From contig JAUXWO010000064.1 in NCBI GenBank assembly GCA_030680175.1, positions 1 to 64,000 of the forward strand: 64,000 nucleotides of DNA, given 5' to 3'. This stretch comes from Vicinamibacterales bacterium. Lineage in GTDB: Bacteria; Acidobacteriota; Vicinamibacteria; Vicinamibacterales; UBA2999. Under the pieces are notes generated by a model. The model was given only the letters and a program-made list of their open reading frames with translations. It was not told the origin of the DNA and made no database searches. Of this stretch, positions 38,249 through 47,764 are shown in pieces. The translations under genes and the position numbers were made by a program. Positions within the stretch are counted from its first letter, which is position 1, and every line of letters begins with the position of its first letter.

Positions 38249-40618
38249 ATGAGCGACGACGCGCCACCCCCGCCCCTCCCGACCGACCTGCCCGTACTGC
38301 CCCTGCGCCGCACGGTGGTCTTTCCGCTCACGCTGCAGCCCCTCGCCGTCAACCGGCCCGCCTCGGTCGAGGCCATCAATGCCGCCCTCGGCACGGACCG
38401 CATGATCCTCCTCGTCCAGCAGCGCGACGACGCGGAGGATCCGGGACCGGAGGCGCTGCACGCGGTCGGCACCGTCGGGCTCGTGCGCCAGATGGCGCGC
38501 GCGGCCGGCGGCCTGAACGTCATCGTCGAGGGCGTCGCACGCGTGTCGGTGGACCTCGTTACCCGCACGGGCACCACCCTGCGCGCCACGGTCACGCCGC
38601 GGCCGGAGGCGGTCGAGAAGACGGTCGAGACCGACGCGTACGTCCGGCGCATCCGCGAACTGGTGGAACAGGCGCTCGCCCTCACCACCGGCCTCTCGCA
38701 GGAGGTCCGGCAGATGGTGCTCGGCATCGAGGACCCGCTGCGCGTGGCGTACCTGCTGGCCACGATGCTCGATGCCTCGGCGGAGGAACGGCAGCAGCTG
38801 CTCGAGGCCGACCCGCTCACGCGCAAGCTCGAACTCGTGCACGGCCTGCTCGCGCGCGAGGTGTCCGTGCTCGAACTGAAGGGCAAGATCGAGTCGCAAG
38901 CGCAGCAGGAGATGAGCACCGCGCAGCGCCAGTATTACCTGCGCCAGCAGCTCAAGGCGATCCAGGACGAGCTGGGCGAGAGCGAAGGGGACGAGCTCGC
39001 CGACCTGCGCGCGCGCATCGCGAAGGCGGCGCTCCCCGAGGCGATCAACACCGTCGCCACCCGCGAAGTGGACCGGCTTGCGCGGATGACCGCCGCCTCG
39101 CCCGAGTACCAGATGATCCGGACCTACCTGGACTGGCTGCTCGAGATGCCCTGGTCGGTCTCGACGCCCGACCGCCTCGACCCGGTCGAGGCGCGGCGCG
39201 TCCTCGACGAGGACCACTACGACCTCGACAAGGTCAAGGAGCGGATCGTCGAGTACCTCGCCGTCCGGAAACTCAAGGGCGACATGAAGGGGCCGATCCT
39301 CTGCTTCGTCGGCCCGCCCGGCGTCGGCAAGACCTCGCTCGGCCAGTCGATCGCGCGCGCCATGGACCGGACGTTCGTCCGCATCTCGCTCGGCGGCATC
39401 CGCGACGAGGCCGAGATCCGCGGGCATCGCCGCACCTACATCGGCGCGATGCCTGGCCGTATCATCCAGGCGTTGAAGCAGGCCGGCTCGGCCAACCCGG
39501 TCTTCATGCTCGACGAGCTCGACAAGCTCGCCGTGGGCTTCCAGGGGGATCCGGCGGCGGCGCTCCTCGAGGTGCTGGACCCGGCGCAGAACCACACGTT
39601 CCGCGACCACTATCTCGAGGTGCCGATCGATCTCTCGAAGGTGCTGTTCATCGCCACCGCCAACCAGCTCGGCCCCGTCCACCCGGCCCTGCTCGATCGC
39701 ATGGAGGTGATTCCGCTCTCGGGGTACACCGAGGATGAGAAGGTGCACATCGCCGGCCGCTACCTGATCCCGCGGCAGCTCCAGGAGCACGGCCTGACCG
39801 CCGAGGCGCTCACGATCGACGAGGGCGCCCTGCACCACATCATCGACCAGCACACGCGCGAGGCCGGCGTCCGCACGTTGGAGCGGCTGATCGGCACGGT
39901 CGCGCGCAAGGTCGCCGCACGCCGCGCGACCGCCTCCGCGGACGCACCCGTGACGGCCGTCGTCGTGACGGCCGCCGAGGTGGACGACTATCTCGGGCCT
40001 CCCCGCTTCAAGCGCGAGGTCGCCTTCCGCACGTCGCGGCCCGGCGTGGCCACGGGTGTGGCCTGGACCGAGGCCGGCGGTGACGTGCTCTTCATCGAGG
40101 CGAGCCTGCTCCCCGGCGGCAAGGATCAGATCATCCTGACGGGACAGCTCGGCGCGGTGATGCAGGAGTCGGCACGCGCGGCCGTCAGCCACATCCGCGC
40201 CAACGCCGAGGCGCTCGGCGTGGACCCGGCGTTCCTGGCGGCGCGTGACCTGCACGTCCACGTCCCGGCCGGCGCGATCCCGAAGGACGGCCCGTCGGCG
40301 GGCGTGACGATCGCCACGGCCATCCTCTCGGCCGCGCGCGGCCAGGCCGTGCGCGAAGACGTGGCCATGACGGGCGAGATCACGTTGAGCGGCCTGGTGC
40401 TGCCCGTCGGCGGCATCCGTGAGAAGGCCCTCGCCGCGCGCCGCATGGGCATCCGCACCTTCATCCTCCCGGCGCTGAACGCACCCGACCTCGAGGAGAT
40501 CCCCGAGGAACTGCGCCGCGACCTGACCTTCGTCCCCGTCCGCACGCTCGAGGAAGTGATTGCCGTGGCGCTGCCCACCCGAGAGGTCCAGGCCGGCTCG
40601 GACCCCACGAGGCCCTGA
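38249..40618 (+). CDS. lon: ATP-dependent protease Lon
   Basis: 789 residues. The LON substrate-binding domain (about residues 14-205) is followed by AAA+ with Walker A GPPGVGKT (355-362) and Walker [10 protein letters not shown]. The proteolytic domain carries the Ser-Lys dyad, Ser683 in PKDGPSAGV and Lys726 in GGIREKAL. It degrades misfolded and regulatory proteins in the cytoplasm. The start is the ATG at 38249; a TTG two codons upstream is less likely. Short GATCCCC repeats follow the stop. Confidence 0.96.
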   Translation: MSDDAPPPPLPTDLPVLPLRRTVVFPLTLQPLAVNRPASVEAINAALGTDRMILLVQQRDDAEDPGPEALHAVGTVGLVRQMARAAGGLNVIVEGVARVSVDLVTRTGTTLRATVTPRPEAVEKTVETDAYVRRIRELVEQALALTTGLSQEVRQMVLGIEDPLRVAYLLATMLDASAEERQQLLEADPLTRKLELVHGLLAREVSVLELKGKIESQAQQEMSTAQRQYYLRQQLKAIQDELGESEGDELADLRARIAKAALPEAINTVATREVDRLARMTAASPEYQMIRTYLDWLLEMPWSVSTPDRLDPVEARRVLDEDHYDLDKVKERIVEYLAVRKLKGDMKGPILCFVGPPGVGKTSLGQSIARAMDRTFVRISLGGIRDEAEIRGHRRTYIGAMPGRIIQALKQAGSANPVFMLDELDKLAVGFQGDPAAALLEVLDPAQNHTFRDHYLEVPIDLSKVLFIATANQLGPVHPALLDRMEVIPLSGYTEDEKVHIAGRYLIPRQLQEHGLTAEALTIDEGALHHIIDQHTREAGVRTLERLIGTVARKVAARRATASADAPVTAVVVTAAEVDDYLGPPRFKREVAFRTSRPGVATGVAWTEAGGDVLFIEASLLPGGKDQIILTGQLGAVMQESARAAVSHIRANAEALGVDPAFLAARDLHVHVPAGAIPKDGPSAGVTIATAILSAARGQAVREDVAMTGEITLSGLVLPVGGIREKALAARRMGIRTFILPALNAPDLEEIPEELRRDLTFVPVRTLEEVIAVALPTREVQAGSDPTRP

Positions 40619-40655
40619 TCCCCGATCCCCGGCCCCCGATCCCTGATCCCCAACC
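40616..40655. repeat. Degenerate GATCCCC (7-8 bp) repeat after lon
   Basis: About five imperfect GATCCC(C) units fill the gap from the lon stop to the next GTG start. Confidence 0.6.
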
Positions 40656-40656
40656 C

Positions 40657-41778
40657 GTGCCCACCCTCGCCTTCTATATCTCCGGACACGGCTTCGGCCA
40701 TGCCTCCCGCGACATCGAGGTCCTGAACGCGCTCGCCGCGCGGCGTCCCGACGTGCGTGTCGTTGTCCGCACGACCGTGGCCCCCTGGCTCTTCGATCTG
40801 ACGATGCGAGGCGCGTTCGAGTATGCGCGGGTGGAGTGCGACACCGGCATCGTGCAGATCGACGGGCTGCGGCTCGACGTGGCGGACACGCTCCGCCGCG
40901 CGCGCGCCTTCATGGCGGAGCTGCCCGCGCGCGCCGCGGCCGAGGCCGACGCGCTCACCGCGATCGGCGCGTCCCTCGTCGTCTATGACATCCCGGCGCT
41001 CGGCAGCGCCGCCGCCGCGCGCGCCGGCCTGCCGGCGGTCGCCCTCGGAAACTTCTCGTGGGACTGGGCGTACGCGGCGTACGACGGCGCGGCCGACGTG
41101 GCGGAGGCGGTGGCCGACGCGTACCGCCCGACGGCGCTCGCGTTGCGGCTGCCGATGCAGGGCGGTTTCGAGGCCTTCAGCCGCGTGGAGGATGTGCCCT
41201 TCATCGCGCGCCGGTCGGCACGCGCGGCCGTCGAGACGCGCGCGGCACTCGGCCTCTCCCGGGACGAGCGCGTCGTGCTCACCTCGTTCGGCGGCCACGG
41301 CGTCGTCGACATGAACCTCGACGCGCTGGCCGCGCTCGACGGCTACGCCGTGCTCGTGAGCGGCAGCATCCCGTTCGGCGTGGCAGGCGAGACACTGCTC
41401 GCGGGCGGACGCCGCGGGCGGATTGTCCCCTTCGACGAAACCTCGCTCTACGCGCAAGGCATCCGCTATGAGGATCTCGTCGCGGCCGCCGACGTCGTCG
41501 TGACCAAGCCGGGCTTCGGCATCATCGCCGAGTGCGTGGCCAACGACACCGCGATGGTGTACACGTCACGCGGCCACTTCGCGGAGTACGACGTGATGGT
41601 GCGCGAGATGCCCCGCGTGCTGCGCTGCCACTACCTCGACCAGGCGGATTTCTTCGCCGGCCGCTGGCGCGAGGCGCTCGACGCGGTCCTCGACCAGCCG
41701 CCGCCGCCGGACCACCCAGCCGTCAACGGCGCGGAGATCGTGGCGGAACGACTGGTCGAGTGGATGGAGAAGATATAG
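40657..41778 (+). CDS. GT-B fold glycosyltransferase-like protein (MurG / arabinokinase N-domain-like)
   Basis: 373 residues from a GTG. The N-terminus [23 protein letters not shown] is the glycine-rich loop of GT-B transferases, close to the N-domain of plant L-arabinokinase. The C-lobe has [15 protein letters not shown] and [19 protein letters not shown], with the nucleotide-sugar binding Glu region. Donor and acceptor are unknown. It is separated from lon by 38 bp of repeats. Tandem 9-bp units begin right after the stop. Confidence 0.7.
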   Translation: MPTLAFYISGHGFGHASRDIEVLNALAARRPDVRVVVRTTVAPWLFDLTMRGAFEYARVECDTGIVQIDGLRLDVADTLRRARAFMAELPARAAAEADALTAIGASLVVYDIPALGSAAAARAGLPAVALGNFSWDWAYAAYDGAADVAEAVADAYRPTALALRLPMQGGFEAFSRVEDVPFIARRSARAAVETRAALGLSRDERVVLTSFGGHGVVDMNLDALAALDGYAVLVSGSIPFGVAGETLLAGGRRGRIVPFDETSLYAQGIRYEDLVAAADVVVTKPGFGIIAECVANDTAMVYTSRGHFAEYDVMVREMPRVLRCHYLDQADFFAGRWREALDAVLDQPPPPDHPAVNGAEIVAERLVEWMEKI

Positions 41779-41784
41779 GTGCTC

Positions 41785-41838
41785 GAGGTGCCCAAGGTGC
41801 CCAAGGTGCCCAAGGTGCCCAAGGTGCCCAAGGTGCCC
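41785..41838. repeat. 9-bp tandem array AAGGTGCCC, six copies
   Basis: One GAGGTGCCC unit and five perfect AAGGTGCCC units, immediately followed by a 7-bp array. It starts seven bases after the glycosyltransferase stop. Confidence 0.9.
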
Positions 41839-41845
41839 GGGTGCT

Positions 41846-41929
41846 GAGAGCCGAAAGCCGAGAGCTGACAGCCGGAAGCTGACAGCCGGGAGCCGACAGC
41901 TGAAAGCTGATCGCTGATCGCCGAGAACC
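41846..41929. repeat. 7-bp tandem array, 12 degenerate copies (GAAAGCC family)
   Basis: Twelve contiguous 7-bp units: GAGAGCC, GAAAGCC, GAGAGCT, GACAGCC, GGAAGCT, GAAAGCT, GATCGCT and similar. It is the complement of the family at 28884, 51918 and 58912, and ends six bases before the thioesterase ATG. Confidence 0.9.
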
Positions 41930-41935
41930 AACGTG

Positions 41936-42436
41936 ATGAATGTGCCGCCCGTCGTCGCCCTGCCTGGCTGGGTGTCCGTCCAGCCGTTTCCGGCGCTGCC
42001 CGCGTCGCGCTCCTTCGTGTCCGGGGCGCCCGATGGGGACCGGCTGCGCGTCGCGTACTTCGCACGCCCGGGCCGCGACCAGCTCTTCGCGCGGGCCTGG
42101 TTCGGCCCGGGCGCCGAGGGTCCGCCGCGCCACGCGCATGGCGGCGCCGTGGCCGCGGTCCTCGACGAGGCGATGGGCGCGTGCTGCTGGGCGGCGGGGC
42201 ATCAGGCCGTGGCGGCCAGGCTCGGCGTGGACTTTCTCGAGGGCGTCCCGCTGGGCACGGACGCGGTGGTCGAGGCGTGGATCGATCGCATTGACGGCCG
42301 CAAGGTGCACACACGGGCCACGCTGCGCCACGAAACGGGCGAGACGCTCGCGACGGCCGACGGGCTGTTCGTGGTGCTGACGCCGGACCAGCTGCAGGGG
42401 CTGGCGCGTACGCGTCGAATAGCGAATAGCGACTAG
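41936..42436 (+). CDS. PaaI-family thioesterase (hotdog fold)
   Basis: 166 residues. The hotdog signature is HAHGGAVAAVLDEAMGACCW (about residues 66-85), with the conserved HGG and Asp/Glu. It hydrolyses an acyl-CoA or aryl-CoA thioester in the cytoplasm; the substrate is unknown. The start ATG at 41936 is preferred to the GTG one codon upstream. The last five residues (IANSD) and the stop codon are encoded by a 7-bp repeat array (42417-42451), so the natural C-terminus may have been altered by repeat growth. Confidence 0.82.
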   Translation: MNVPPVVALPGWVSVQPFPALPASRSFVSGAPDGDRLRVAYFARPGRDQLFARAWFGPGAEGPPRHAHGGAVAAVLDEAMGACCWAAGHQAVAARLGVDFLEGVPLGTDAVVEAWIDRIDGRKVHTRATLRHETGETLATADGLFVVLTPDQLQGLARTRRIANSD

Positions 42437-42451
42437 CGACCCGCGACTAGC
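42417..42451. repeat. 7-bp tandem array, five copies (GAATAGC family), spanning two stop codons
   Basis: Units GAATAGC, GAATAGC, GACTAGC, GACCCGC and GACTAGC. The thioesterase stop TAG (42434-42436) and the minus-strand methyltransferase stop (42447-42449) both lie within it. Confidence 0.85.
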
Positions 42452-43145
42452 GCTTGACGCAGGTCACAAGCGACCACATCCGCGGCACGTTCACCTTCTC
42501 CACCGAGACCGGCGTGAGCTCCGCCTGCGCCAGGAAACCCGGCAGGCAGAGATCCGACTTGAATCCGATATGGACGGTGAGCGGCGAGATCGCCGTCTCG
42601 ATCCGCGAGAGCAGCGGGTTCGTGCTCTTGAAGTGATTCAGGATGACGATGCGGCCGCCCGGCCGGCAGACGCGGCGCATCTCGCGCGCGACCTGGACGG
42701 GATCGGGCACGACGCTGATGAGGTACGGCGCATAGACGATGTCGAACGAGTCGTCGGGGAAGGACATCGCCGCCGCGTCCATGTCGAGCACGCTGCAGTT
42801 GACGAGCCCCTTGCGATCGATCCGTTCCTGCGCCTTCTCGAGCATCCCCCCCGACAGGTCGATGCCGGTGACCGAACAGGTCCGCGGGTACAGGGCCAGA
42901 TTGATCCCGGTGCCGACGCCGACCTCGAGGATCCGGGTGCCGGTGCGGATGTCCATCTTCCGGATCGCTTCGAGGCGGCCGGGGTGGAGGGTCGGGCCGA
43001 AGGTGAAGTCGTAGACCCCGGCCAGCTTCTCGTAGACGCGCTCGACGAAGTCGTTCTCGACCGCGGTGACCGAGAGGGCCCGCGTGGCGACGTCCGACCC
43101 CAGAATCTTCTCGTCGGATTGCCGCTGACTGTCAAACAAGGCCAT
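42447..43145 (-). CDS. PmtA-like class I SAM-dependent methyltransferase
   Basis: 232 residues. The SAM-binding motif is ILEVGVGTGINLALYP (about residues 72-87), with acidic motif II GIDLSGGMLEKAQERI and motif III LDMDAAAMSFPDDSFD. The N-terminal KLAGVYDFTFGPTLHPGRLEAI is typical of phosphatidylethanolamine N-methyltransferases of the PmtA group, so phospholipid methylation at the membrane surface is likely. A good GGAGG precedes the ATG at 43145. A UbiE-type menaquinone or ubiquinone methyltransferase is the main alternative. Confidence 0.78.
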   Translation of the reverse strand: MALFDSQRQSDEKILGSDVATRALSVTAVENDFVERVYEKLAGVYDFTFGPTLHPGRLEAIRKMDIRTGTRILEVGVGTGINLALYPRTCSVTGIDLSGGMLEKAQERIDRKGLVNCSVLDMDAAAMSFPDDSFDIVYAPYLISVVPDPVQVAREMRRVCRPGGRIVILNHFKSTNPLLSRIETAISPLTVHIGFKSDLCLPGFLAQAELTPVSVEKVNVPRMWSLVTCVKR

Positions 43146-43207
43146 GTATCCTCCGCGCCCCTGGCGCGACTATATCAGAACCGGCCCCTCTGGGCCGGGG
43201 CGAAGAT

Positions 43208-45058
43208 TCAGGGAAGATCGAGGCCGTCCAGCACGTCCAGCGCCAGGGGCAGGCGCCCCGTCGGCGTGGCAATCTGCAGCCCCTGCACCATCGGCACGAG
43301 CTCCGTCGCCACTTCGCGTGCAATGGCCACGCCTTCGGCCGCCGCGGCCTCGGCCGTGCCCGTCCGGCGCATCCGCTCGAGGATCGCCTCGGGCACCGTC
43401 AGGCCCGGCACTTCGTGGGCCAGGAACTCGGCGTTCAGAACGCTCTCGAACGGCCAGACGCCCGCGATGATCGGCACCCCGGCGCCCTGCACTTTCGCGA
43501 TGAAGCGCTCGAACGCCCGCACGTCCCAGATCGGCCGCGTCACGATGAACTCGGCGCCCGCCTCCACCTTGTACTCGAAGCGCCGCAGGACGTGATCGAG
43601 GTCCCGCGCGCCCGGGTTCGTCATCGCGCCCATGTGAATCGCGGTCGGCGGGCCGATCGGCTGGCCGCCGATGTCGAGCCCGTGATTGAGCTGGCGCACG
43701 AGATTCGTCAGGCCGATGGAATCCACGTCGAACACCGCCGTCGCATCCGGATAGTCGCCAAGCTTGCGGACATCGCCGGTGATGCCGAGCAGGTTGCGCA
43801 GCCCCATGGCGTGCGCCCCCAGCATGTCGGACTGGATGCCGAGCAGGTTCCGGTCGCGGCAGGAGTACTGCAACACGGTCTCGATCCCGGCCTGCTGCTC
43901 GATCAGCACCGCGAGCGACAGCGCGCTCATGCGGGCGCCGGCGCGCGGTCCGTCCGGGATCGTCACCACGTCCACGCCGCGCAGCCGCAGCTGGCGCGCG
44001 TGCTCGAGCGCCTCCTGCCACACGTGGCCCTTCGGCGGCAGCAGTTCGATGCCGACGACGAACTCCCGGCGCGCCAGCGCGGCGGCGAGCCGCGACTTCT
44101 GCGCGCGCGGCACCGGCGGCTGGGCATGCGGCGTATCGACCGAGACCCGGGGGGCGGGGGCGGCGGCGGCCACCGCGGCGCCCGGGTGCATGGCCGTGAC
44201 GGCGAGCCGGATCTGCCGGATGTGCTCGGGGGTCGTGCCGCAGCAGCCGCCGACGAGCCGGACGCCGAGCGCGACGAAGCGCCGCGCGTACGACGCCATG
44301 TACTCGGGCGAGCAGAGGTAGATGTTGCGGCCTTCGATGTCGCGCGGCTTGCCGGCGTTCGGCTGCGCGGCCAGCGGCGTGTCCACGGCGGCCGCGACGC
44401 GCTCGAGCGTCTCGAGCATCGGCGCGGGCCCCACGCTGCAGTTGACCCCGACGAGGTCGGCGCCGCGCGCGACGAGCGCCGGCGCGAACTGCTCGGGCGG
44501 CGTGCCGTCCAGGCTGCTGCCGTCCTCCTCCGTCGTCATCTGCGCGATGATCGGCAGGTCGCACACGGCGCGCACCGCGGCGATCGCGGCCCCGATCTCG
44601 TTCAGGTCGCGGAAGGTCTCGAGCAGGAACACGTCGACGCCGCCGTCGAGCAGGGCGGCCGCCTGCTCGCGGAAGACCTGCTCGGCCTCGTCGACGCCCG
44701 TCTTGCCCCACGGCTCGATGCGCACGCCGAGCGGGCCGATCGCGCCGGCCACGTAGCCGTCGTCGCCGGCGGCCTCGCGCGCGAGCCTCGCGCCTTCGCG
44801 GTTGATGGCGTGCACCTGGTCGCCGAGGCCGAAGGCCCGCAGCTTCACGCGGTTCGCGCCGAAGGTGTTGGACTCGATCACGTCCGCACCGGCGCGCACG
44901 TACTCCTCGTGCACCTGGCGGACGAGCGCGGGGTCGCTCAGGTTCAGCGACTCGAAGCAGCGATTGATGAAGACGCCCTTGCCGTACAGCATGGTGCCCA
45001 TCGCGCCGTCACAGACGAGCACGCGGGCGGCCAGGGCGTCGAGGAAGGGAATGCGCAA
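43208..45058 (-). CDS. Bifunctional homocysteine S-methyltransferase / methylenetetrahydrofolate reductase
   Basis: 616 residues. The N-terminal homocysteine methyltransferase barrel (about residues 10-290) has the zinc ligands GVNCSVGP and VGGCCGTTPEHI. The C-terminal half (about residues 345-610) is a MetF-like reductase with GIELLPPKG and YSCRDRNLLGIQSD. The fused layout matches YitJ-type proteins, joining methyl-group generation and methionine synthesis without cobalamin domains. The TTG at 45058 is the likely start; the stop of nuoI is at 45060-45062, so the genes nearly touch. Upstream reading is a shadow of nuoI. Confidence 0.9.
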   Translation of the reverse strand: MRIPFLDALAARVLVCDGAMGTMLYGKGVFINRCFESLNLSDPALVRQVHEEYVRAGADVIESNTFGANRVKLRAFGLGDQVHAINREGARLAREAAGDDGYVAGAIGPLGVRIEPWGKTGVDEAEQVFREQAAALLDGGVDVFLLETFRDLNEIGAAIAAVRAVCDLPIIAQMTTEEDGSSLDGTPPEQFAPALVARGADLVGVNCSVGPAPMLETLERVAAAVDTPLAAQPNAGKPRDIEGRNIYLCSPEYMASYARRFVALGVRLVGGCCGTTPEHIRQIRLAVTAMHPGAAVAAAAPAPRVSVDTPHAQPPVPRAQKSRLAAALARREFVVGIELLPPKGHVWQEALEHARQLRLRGVDVVTIPDGPRAGARMSALSLAVLIEQQAGIETVLQYSCRDRNLLGIQSDMLGAHAMGLRNLLGITGDVRKLGDYPDATAVFDVDSIGLTNLVRQLNHGLDIGGQPIGPPTAIHMGAMTNPGARDLDHVLRRFEYKVEAGAEFIVTRPIWDVRAFERFIAKVQGAGVPIIAGVWPFESVLNAEFLAHEVPGLTVPEAILERMRRTGTAEAAAAEGVAIAREVATELVPMVQGLQIATPTGRLPLALDVLDGLDLP

Positions 45059-45059
45059 A

Positions 45060-45479
45060 CTACTTCTGGGCCGGCACGAGGAGTTCCGTCTTGTCCCAGA
45101 TGAAATCGTCCTTCGAGTAGACCGCCAGTTCGTAGTCCTTACCCATGAAGATGGCCGACACGGGGCAGGCCTCCTCGCAGTAGCCGCAGAAGATGCAGCG
45201 GGTCTTGTGAATCTGGTAGACGGAGGCGTAGCGCGGCCCCGCCTGGACCGAGCCGTCGTTCTCCGCGGCCTCGAGGTAGATGGCATCGGCCGGGCACGCC
45301 ACCGAGCACAGGCCGCAGGCGACGCACTTCTCGAGGCCGTTCTCGTCGCGCATCAGCACCTGCTTGCCCCGGTAGCGCGGGAACATGGGCACCTTCTGCT
45401 CCGGGTAGTTGACCGTGATCGGCCGGCGGAACAGGTGCTGGAACGTGAGCGCGAACCCTTCAATGAGCGGACGAATCAT
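45060..45479 (-). CDS. nuoI: NADH-quinone oxidoreductase subunit I (NuoI-like 8Fe ferredoxin)
   Basis: 139 residues. Two [4Fe-4S] motifs are clear: CVACGLCSVACP (about residues 52-63) and CIFCGYCEEACP (about 95-106). The flanks (FRRPITVNYPEQK, RYRGKQVLMRDENGLEKC) match NuoI, which carries N6a/N6b clusters in the peripheral arm of complex I. No other nuo gene is nearby, so it may be an extra or displaced copy serving complex I from a distant locus. It is read just before the homocysteine methyltransferase gene. Confidence 0.88.
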   Translation of the reverse strand: MIRPLIEGFALTFQHLFRRPITVNYPEQKVPMFPRYRGKQVLMRDENGLEKCVACGLCSVACPADAIYLEAAENDGSVQAGPRYASVYQIHKTRCIFCGYCEEACPVSAIFMGKDYELAVYSKDDFIWDKTELLVPAQK

Positions 45480-45601
45480 GCCGGATGCCTCTCCACGAAA
45501 AACCCTCCCATCATAGCACTCCCACCCCCGGGGAGCGGCCGTGGCCCGTTCCGGACACCGCGTGCGACAATGGGGGACGGTCTCGTCCCGGGGACCCTGC
45601 C

Positions 45602-46927
45602 ATGCTCGACGGACCCAAGTTCCTGAGCGCGGAGCAGTATCTGCTGATCACGCAGATCCTGAAGGTGGCCATCATGGCCGCCCTCGCGACGATGCTGGTC
45701 CGCTACCACCGTTTTCGCCACATCCTGATCTTCGAACGGCGGGACTGGCCCGACCGGCGGCTCTTCGCGCTCGGCCTGGGCGTCCCCGTCACGGTCGGCG
45801 TGATCTCACGCCTCCTGCTCGGCTACGAAGCGGCCGACCTCACGCTCGAAGGCGCCTTCCTGGCCGGGCTCATCGCCGGCCCGTACACCGGAGCGCTGGT
45901 CGGCGCCATGGCCGGGCTGCCGGCGCTTGCGGCCGGCGAGTACGGCGCCCTGCCCTTCGCCATCGGGTGCGGCTTCGCGGGCGGCGGCCTCCGCGAGGCC
46001 TGCCCGAAGGAAGACATCTGGCACTTCACGGCGTTCGCCCTGCTCTCGCTGCCCCGGGACCTCTGGCGCATGTCCCGCACGCTCGTGGTGAACTGGCGGG
46101 TGCTGATCCTGACCGTCCCGATCGGCCTCGAGCTGATCCGCCAGGCGGTCGGCCTCCGCTTCGGCGAGCACCGCCTCTTCTTCATGGGGGCGCCGTTGCC
46201 GTGGCTGACGCTGATGACGATCGCCGGCACCATCCTGACGGTGGCCACGCCCATCAAGATCTGGAACAACGCCCGCATCGAGCACCGCCTGCATGAACAG
46301 GAGACGCTGCTGCTGGCCGCGCGGGTCGAGGCGCTCAAGAGCCAGATCAACCCCCACTTCCTGTTCAATACGCTCGCGTCGGTCTCGTCGCTGATCCGCT
46401 CCGAGCCCGACCAGGCGCGCATCGTCATTCAGAAGCTCACCGGCCTGCTGCGGCGGGTCCTCCGCAGTCACGAGCAGTTCGTGCCCCTGCGCGAGGAGCT
46501 GGCAGCCATCGACGAGTACCTCGCCATCGAGGTGATCCGTTTCGGCCCGCGCCTGTCCGTGCTGAAGGACATCGACCCGGCCACCCTCGATCTCGTCGTC
46601 CCCAGCCTGCTGCTGCAGCCCCTGGTCGAGAACGCCATCAAGCACGGCGTGTCACGCAAGGCCGGCGCCGGGGAACTGACCATCCGGACCGCGCGGCGCG
46701 GCCAGGTCGTCGTCATTGAAGTCGAAGACAACGGACTCGGGATCCCGGCCGATCGGCTCCAGGCCGCGATGTCGAGCGGGATCGGCCTGAGCAACGTCCG
46801 CGAGCGCCTGCGCGTGATCTACGGATCGCAGGGGCACGTGGAGCTGGCCGGCACGCCGGGGGTGGGCGCGCGCGCGCGCGTTGAGTTTCCGGTCCTTCTG
46901 GCGCAGGAGCCGCCGCTGACCGCCTGA
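45602..46927 (+). CDS. LytS-type sensor histidine kinase with 5TM-LYT input domain
   Basis: 441 residues. About five to six membrane helices fill residues 15-235. The His_kinase (LytS) domain carries the phospho-acceptor motif NPHFLFNTLASVSSLIRSEP, and the ATPase domain has VENAIKHGVSRKAG and ENGLGIP-like motifs (VEDNGLGIPADRL). It senses an unknown extracytoplasmic or membrane signal. The ATG at 45602 is chosen over an extended frame with Pro/His-rich text. The response regulator follows after one base, so the pair forms a two-component operon. Confidence 0.92.
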   Translation: MLDGPKFLSAEQYLLITQILKVAIMAALATMLVRYHRFRHILIFERRDWPDRRLFALGLGVPVTVGVISRLLLGYEAADLTLEGAFLAGLIAGPYTGALVGAMAGLPALAAGEYGALPFAIGCGFAGGGLREACPKEDIWHFTAFALLSLPRDLWRMSRTLVVNWRVLILTVPIGLELIRQAVGLRFGEHRLFFMGAPLPWLTLMTIAGTILTVATPIKIWNNARIEHRLHEQETLLLAARVEALKSQINPHFLFNTLASVSSLIRSEPDQARIVIQKLTGLLRRVLRSHEQFVPLREELAAIDEYLAIEVIRFGPRLSVLKDIDPATLDLVVPSLLLQPLVENAIKHGVSRKAGAGELTIRTARRGQVVVIEVEDNGLGIPADRLQAAMSSGIGLSNVRERLRVIYGSQGHVELAGTPGVGARARVEFPVLLAQEPPLTA

Positions 46928-46928
46928 G

Positions 46929-47705
46929 ATGAGCACACCCGATCTGACCGCCCTGGTGGTGGATGACGAGGCCCTCGCACGGGATGAGCTGCGCTACCTG
47001 CTCGGCCGCCTGGACGGCGTGACCGTGACCGGCCAGGCCGACAACGGCCTCGAAGCGCTCGAAGCGGTCGCGCGCCTCCGGCCCGACGTCGTCTTCCTTG
47101 ACCTGCAGATGCCCGGGCTCACCGGACTCGAAGCGGCGCACCGGCTGGCCGCGGAGCCTGGGTGCCCGGCCCTCGTCTTCGTCACCGCCTACGACGAGCG
47201 CGCGGTGGAGGCGTTCGAGGTCAATGCGGTGGACTACCTGCTGAAACCGGTCGAACTCGCCCGGCTCGAGCGCGCGGTGACGCGCGTGCGCCGCCGCCGG
47301 GGCGGCGACGGACCGGTCCACCCACAGATCGACGCCCTGCTGCGCCTCACCGGAGAGGCGAACGAACGGCGAACCCAGCTGGCCCTGCGGGTGGGCCAGC
47401 ACTTCGTCCTCGTCCAGGCAGATGACATTATCTATGCCTCGCTCGTGGACGAGTCGATTACCATTGTGACTGGACAGCTGTCCGGGACGTCTAACCTAAG
47501 GACACTGGATGAGCTGCAGTCGGCACTCGACCCGGCGGTCTTCTGGCGGGTCCACCGGTCGCATCTCGTCAACATCAACAAGATCAAGGAGATCGTCCCT
47601 TGGTTCAGCAGGAACTACATCCTCAGGATGAACGATTCGACGGCGACGGAAATCCCCGTCAGCCGGGCACAGACGCGCCGCCTGAGGGAGTATCTCAAGC
47701 TGTAG
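46929..47705 (+). CDS. LytR/AlgR-family response regulator with LytTR DNA-binding domain
   Basis: 258 residues. The receiver domain has the phospho-acceptor Asp58 in DVVFLDLQMPG, acidic pair VVDDE near the N-terminus and Lys in YLLKPVE. The LytTR domain (about residues 150-255) has FWRVHRSHLVNINKIKEI and the final SRAQTRRLREYL. It binds direct repeats at target promoters. The partner kinase is immediately upstream. The stop abuts a 9-bp repeat array, and signal peptidase follows on the same strand. Confidence 0.93.
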   Translation: MSTPDLTALVVDDEALARDELRYLLGRLDGVTVTGQADNGLEALEAVARLRPDVVFLDLQMPGLTGLEAAHRLAAEPGCPALVFVTAYDERAVEAFEVNAVDYLLKPVELARLERAVTRVRRRRGGDGPVHPQIDALLRLTGEANERRTQLALRVGQHFVLVQADDIIYASLVDESITIVTGQLSGTSNLRTLDELQSALDPAVFWRVHRSHLVNINKIKEIVPWFSRNYILRMNDSTATEIPVSRAQTRRLREYLKL

Positions 47706-47749
47706 ACGGGTCCGGCGGGTCCGACAGGTCCGGCGGGCCCGACGGGTTC
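47705..47749. repeat. 9-bp tandem array, five degenerate copies (GACGGGTCC family)
   Basis: Units GACGGGTCC, GGCGGGTCC, GACAGGTCC, GGCGGGCCC and GACGGGTTC directly follow the lytR stop and lie just upstream of lepB. Confidence 0.8.
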
Positions 47750-47764
47750 GAGGGGGCCGGGTTC

